A DNA stretch of 64,000 bases from Alcanivorax limicola (GTDB lineage Bacteria; Pseudomonadota; Gammaproteobacteria; Pseudomonadales; Alcanivoracaceae). The position numbers and the translations under genes are program-made. The notes under the pieces are model-generated. The model searched no databases and was not told where the DNA came from. It saw nothing but the letters and a program-made list of their open reading frames with translations. How positions within the stretch are numbered: the stretch's first letter is position 1; each line of letters opens with the position of its first letter. Below are positions 62,066 through 64,000 of this stretch, in pieces. The stretch is from contig NZ_JAIOUB010000001.1 in assembly GCF_019931215.1 (NCBI RefSeq), positions 837,955-901,954 on the forward strand, written 5' to 3'.

Positions 62066-63183
62066 GGCTGATCTCCGCGATTGGCGGCCAAGCCTGCAGC
62101 AACTGCGCGTTCATCGAACTGCACGTGCTCGCCCTCCTGCAGGAGGTGAACGCCGAGCGCCACGACGCGATCGCCCGTTTCAAGGTCGCCAACAACCGAG
62201 GCCGTTTCCTCTCTGAGGCCGACCACCTGCACAGCCTGCCAGGTGACCCGAGGCGTCTCCCCTTCGATCAGCCATACCCCGGGCCCTTTCCCCGGATCGA
62301 AGAGTGCGCCTATCGGCACCTGCAATGCGGAAGCGGAAGAATCCATCTGGATGTCGATGGAAACGGTGGAGCCCAGCGGCGCATCTGCAAGATTGCCCTC
62401 GAGTACGTAGCGGGCCGCGAAAGTGCGCGTCAACGGGCTTGCAGCATCCGACAACTGGCGAAGCGTTGCTGAGTCGGTCAGCCCGCGGGCATACAAGGTT
62501 GCACGCCCTGTGGACCCGATCGTCGGTCGGAGCGTTTCGGGGAGGTCGATGAGTGCCTCGCGGGGCCCGGCATGGGCCACCCGCACCACGGTTTGGCCGG
62601 CAGCAACGACTTGGCCGGGTTCTGCCAGCGTTTCCACGACCACTCCGTCAGCATCGGCGAGGAGCACCGCATAATCGGTCTCGTTGCGCGCAACGTCGGC
62701 CCGAGCCTCGGCCGCCATGAGGTCCGCCCGAGCCGTCTCGACGGCTGTGCGGGCGCTGTCGTAGGCCGATGCTGACACCGCGCCTCGAGAGACCAGATCA
62801 CGGTATCGCGCCTCGTCCTCCGCGGTTTGACGCACGCGCGCCCTGGCGGCAACCACGGCCTGCTCATAGGCTCGCGCGGCGAGTTTCAGGTCCGAGGGAT
62901 CGATGCGCATGAGGGGCTGGCCGCGCTCGACGGCCTGGCCTGTATCGACTAAACGCGCCTGTACCTTGCCGGGCACGCGAAAGCCGAGGTCGCTTTGCAC
63001 CCGCGCGGCAACCACACCGGTAAAGGAACGCTCGGCCTGCCCATCAACCTCTACCTCGGCTACCCGGACATAGGGGCTCAGCGTGCGAGGGTCGGTGGAA
63101 GCACTGTCGTCACTGCACGCCACCAGAACCAGGGGCAGCAGACCGATGAAGACGAGGGAATGAATATTGCGGCGCTGAAGCAT
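62062..63183 (-). CDS. RND efflux periplasmic adaptor lipoprotein (second system)
   Basis: A 373-residue AcrA-type adaptor. The signal peptide ends in a lipobox LVAC with Cys23, so it is a lipoprotein of the inner membrane. The lipoyl and hairpin region includes GRVQSDLGFRVPGKVQARL-type strands (read as VQSDLGFRVPGKVQ) and a long coiled helix RAYEQAVVAARARVRQ. GGAGG lies six bases before the ATG at 63183; the earlier in-frame codon at 63195 is rejected. It is the first gene of the TetR-controlled operon and has a 24-bp operator upstream. Confidence 0.92.
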   Translation of the reverse strand: MLQRRNIHSLVFIGLLPLVLVACSDDSASTDPRTLSPYVRVAEVEVDGQAERSFTGVVAARVQSDLGFRVPGKVQARLVDTGQAVERGQPLMRIDPSDLKLAARAYEQAVVAARARVRQTAEDEARYRDLVSRGAVSASAYDSARTAVETARADLMAAEARADVARNETDYAVLLADADGVVVETLAEPGQVVAAGQTVVRVAHAGPREALIDLPETLRPTIGSTGRATLYARGLTDSATLRQLSDAASPLTRTFAARYVLEGNLADAPLGSTVSIDIQMDSSASALQVPIGALFDPGKGPGVWLIEGETPRVTWQAVQVVGLREETASVVGDLETGDRVVALGVHLLQEGEHVQFDERAVAAGLAANRGDQP

Positions 63184-63222
63184 GGCGACCTCCAAGGGAA
63201 AGAGGCCTTTATATTCCGACTA

Positions 63223-63246
63223 GTGACTAATTCTGTCAATAGTCAC
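63223..63246. promoter_or_regulatory. TetR operator upstream of the adaptor gene
   Basis: GTGACTA (63223-63229) and TAGTCAC (63240-63246) are perfect inverted half-sites with a 10-bp spacer. The same arrangement (GTGACYA-N10-TAGTCAC) occurs at 63920-63943 in front of the TetR gene. This site is 40 bp upstream of the adaptor start and should repress the efflux operon. Confidence 0.7.
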
Positions 63247-63264
63247 CATGCATAAACACGCCTT

Positions 63265-63882
63265 TCAGGGTGCCAGGCTACGCAATACCAGGTTCGAAAG
63301 CTGCGCGGGGCCCTCCTCGACGAGATCCAGGTTGTATTGAAGAAGAAGAGGGTTCACATAGGGCTGCATGACCAGAAAGATTGAACTCACCGTCTCGTCC
63401 AACGGGGTTTTGCGCTCGAATTCACCACTCTCACGCCCTTCGCGGATGATCTCCAGCAGCATCTGCCTGATGTGCTCCCCATAGGCGCGAGCAGAGGGCC
63501 AGCCCTCGCCGGCAGAGTGGGCGGCGATGTCATACAGCTTGCGGTCATTGAAGAAAAGGCCAGAGCCCGTCTCCACTAACACCTTGAAAATTCTCCTGAA
63601 TTTATCCGTTGGCGTGGATGCGCTCACTACAGCTTCTTCAACCGCCTCGACCATAGCGTTCAAGACTTTGGCGCAGATGGCCTCGCCAATGGTCTGTTTG
63701 GAATCGAAAAACTTGTAGATATAAGCCTTTGAAAAGCCAATCGATTTGGCCAGGTCAGAGACTGTGGTTTTCTCGTAGCCGTAGTGGCTGAAGTGCTCTT
63801 CGGCCGCCGCCACGATCTGTTCGCGAACACTGTGTTCGGCCGGCCCTCGTGACTGCGGTGTAGCAGATGGGGGTTCAATCAT
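63265..63882 (-). CDS. TetR family transcriptional repressor
   Basis: A 205-residue one-component regulator. The N-terminal helix-turn-helix (about 20-65) has the TetR signature FSHYGYEKTTVSDLAKSIGF and SKAYIYKFFDSKQTI. The C-terminal half is helical and should bind the inducer. The ATG at 63882 is preferred: GAGG lies upstream, and the earlier ATG at 63927 falls within an operator. The gene lies just upstream of the adaptor-RND-FabF-MFS operon on the same strand and probably represses that operon, itself and the divergent gene. The inducer is likely the drug exported. Confidence 0.9.
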   Translation of the reverse strand: MIEPPSATPQSRGPAEHSVREQIVAAAEEHFSHYGYEKTTVSDLAKSIGFSKAYIYKFFDSKQTIGEAICAKVLNAMVEAVEEAVVSASTPTDKFRRIFKVLVETGSGLFFNDRKLYDIAAHSAGEGWPSARAYGEHIRQMLLEIIREGRESGEFERKTPLDETVSSIFLVMQPYVNPLLLQYNLDLVEEGPAQLSNLVLRSLAP

Positions 63883-63919
63883 CGCTCGTGTGACCTCGTA
63901 TTCTTTAGCTTGACAGTTA

Positions 63920-63943
63920 GTGACCATAATGGATTATAGTCAC
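63920..63943. promoter_or_regulatory. TetR operator in the tetR/divergent gene promoter region
   Basis: GTGACCA (63920-63926) and TAGTCAC (63937-63943), with a 10-bp spacer, match the operator at 63223-63246. The flanking bases extend the inverted repeat by one (AGTGAC / GTCACT). It lies between tetR and a divergent gene, so it may control both. Confidence 0.7.
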
Positions 63944-63972
63944 TTTAACAATTTTGCGCTCCGGAGACCCTC

Positions 63973-64000
63973 ATGCTCACCCGCCCACGCTCTCTCGCCT
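63973..64000 (+). CDS. Start of a divergent gene, cut by the window end
   Basis: An ATG at 63973 preceded by GGAGA is followed by nine codons (MLTRPRSLA) before the window ends. The basic start might be the beginning of a signal peptide. It shares the operator region with tetR. Nothing more can be said about the product. Confidence 0.4.

Noticed and set aside
56441-63183. A polyketide or fatty-acid biosynthetic cluster around FabF
   Set aside because: No acyl carrier protein, ketoreductase or malonyl transferase gene is nearby; the partners are pumps, so resistance is more likely than synthesis.

Overview
The window reads as chromosomal DNA of a GC-rich gammaproteobacterium. The gene content (FadE-type and other acyl-CoA dehydrogenases, a GMC alcohol dehydrogenase, two secreted lipases with a foldase, an SCP2 protein, RND pumps) points to a marine lipid or alkane degrader such as Alcanivorax and relatives. 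That placement is an inference from gene content; no 16S gene is present. Housekeeping anchors are rnd-ycgL-ycgN, gpmA, the ffs-dnaX-ybaB-recR block, gap, fadE and a CnoX-type thioredoxin. No tRNA, rRNA, CRISPR array or intact insertion sequence was seen.

Layout. 1-5.05 kb: HIT protein, small membrane protein, rnd-ycgL-ycgN operon, SMP-30-like protein, gpmA, and two copies of an intergenic palindromic repeat. 5.1-15.5 kb: a tightly coupled six-gene operon (GNAT-like protein, GH3 adenylating enzyme, second GNAT-like protein, condensation-type acyltransferase, RND adaptor, RND pump) beside a divergent AraC regulator. This looks like synthesis and export of an unknown acyl conjugate. 15.7-19.1 kb: two paralogous lipases around one lipase foldase. 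19.3-30 kb: solute-binding protein, acyl-CoA dehydrogenase, recR-ybaB-dnaX with a complete programmed frameshift signal, 4.5S RNA, a GGDEF-EAL protein, gap and several small proteins. 30-44 kb: lipid and alcohol metabolism, transporters, fadE, a small outer-membrane barrel and an AraC regulator.

44-54.3 kb: the most unusual locus. A 2762-residue exported protein combines ankyrin-like repeats, a helical-repeat region, a short RHS/YD-like segment, a beta-propeller and a C-terminal CHAT caspase-like protease with an intact His/Cys pair. Divergent from it are an atypical sigma-like factor and a single-pass membrane protein resembling an anti-sigma factor. I propose a protease-gated sigma pathway acting across the inner membrane.

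54.3-56.3 kb: higBA toxin-antitoxin, an orphan HTH regulator with two matching operators, and a CvfB-like RNA-binding protein. 56.4-64 kb: a TetR-controlled operon (lipoprotein adaptor, RND pump, FabF-type ketoacyl synthase, Bcr/CflA-type MFS exporter) with two matching 24-bp operators. It suggests resistance to a fatty-acid-synthesis inhibitor. A divergent gene starts at the right edge.
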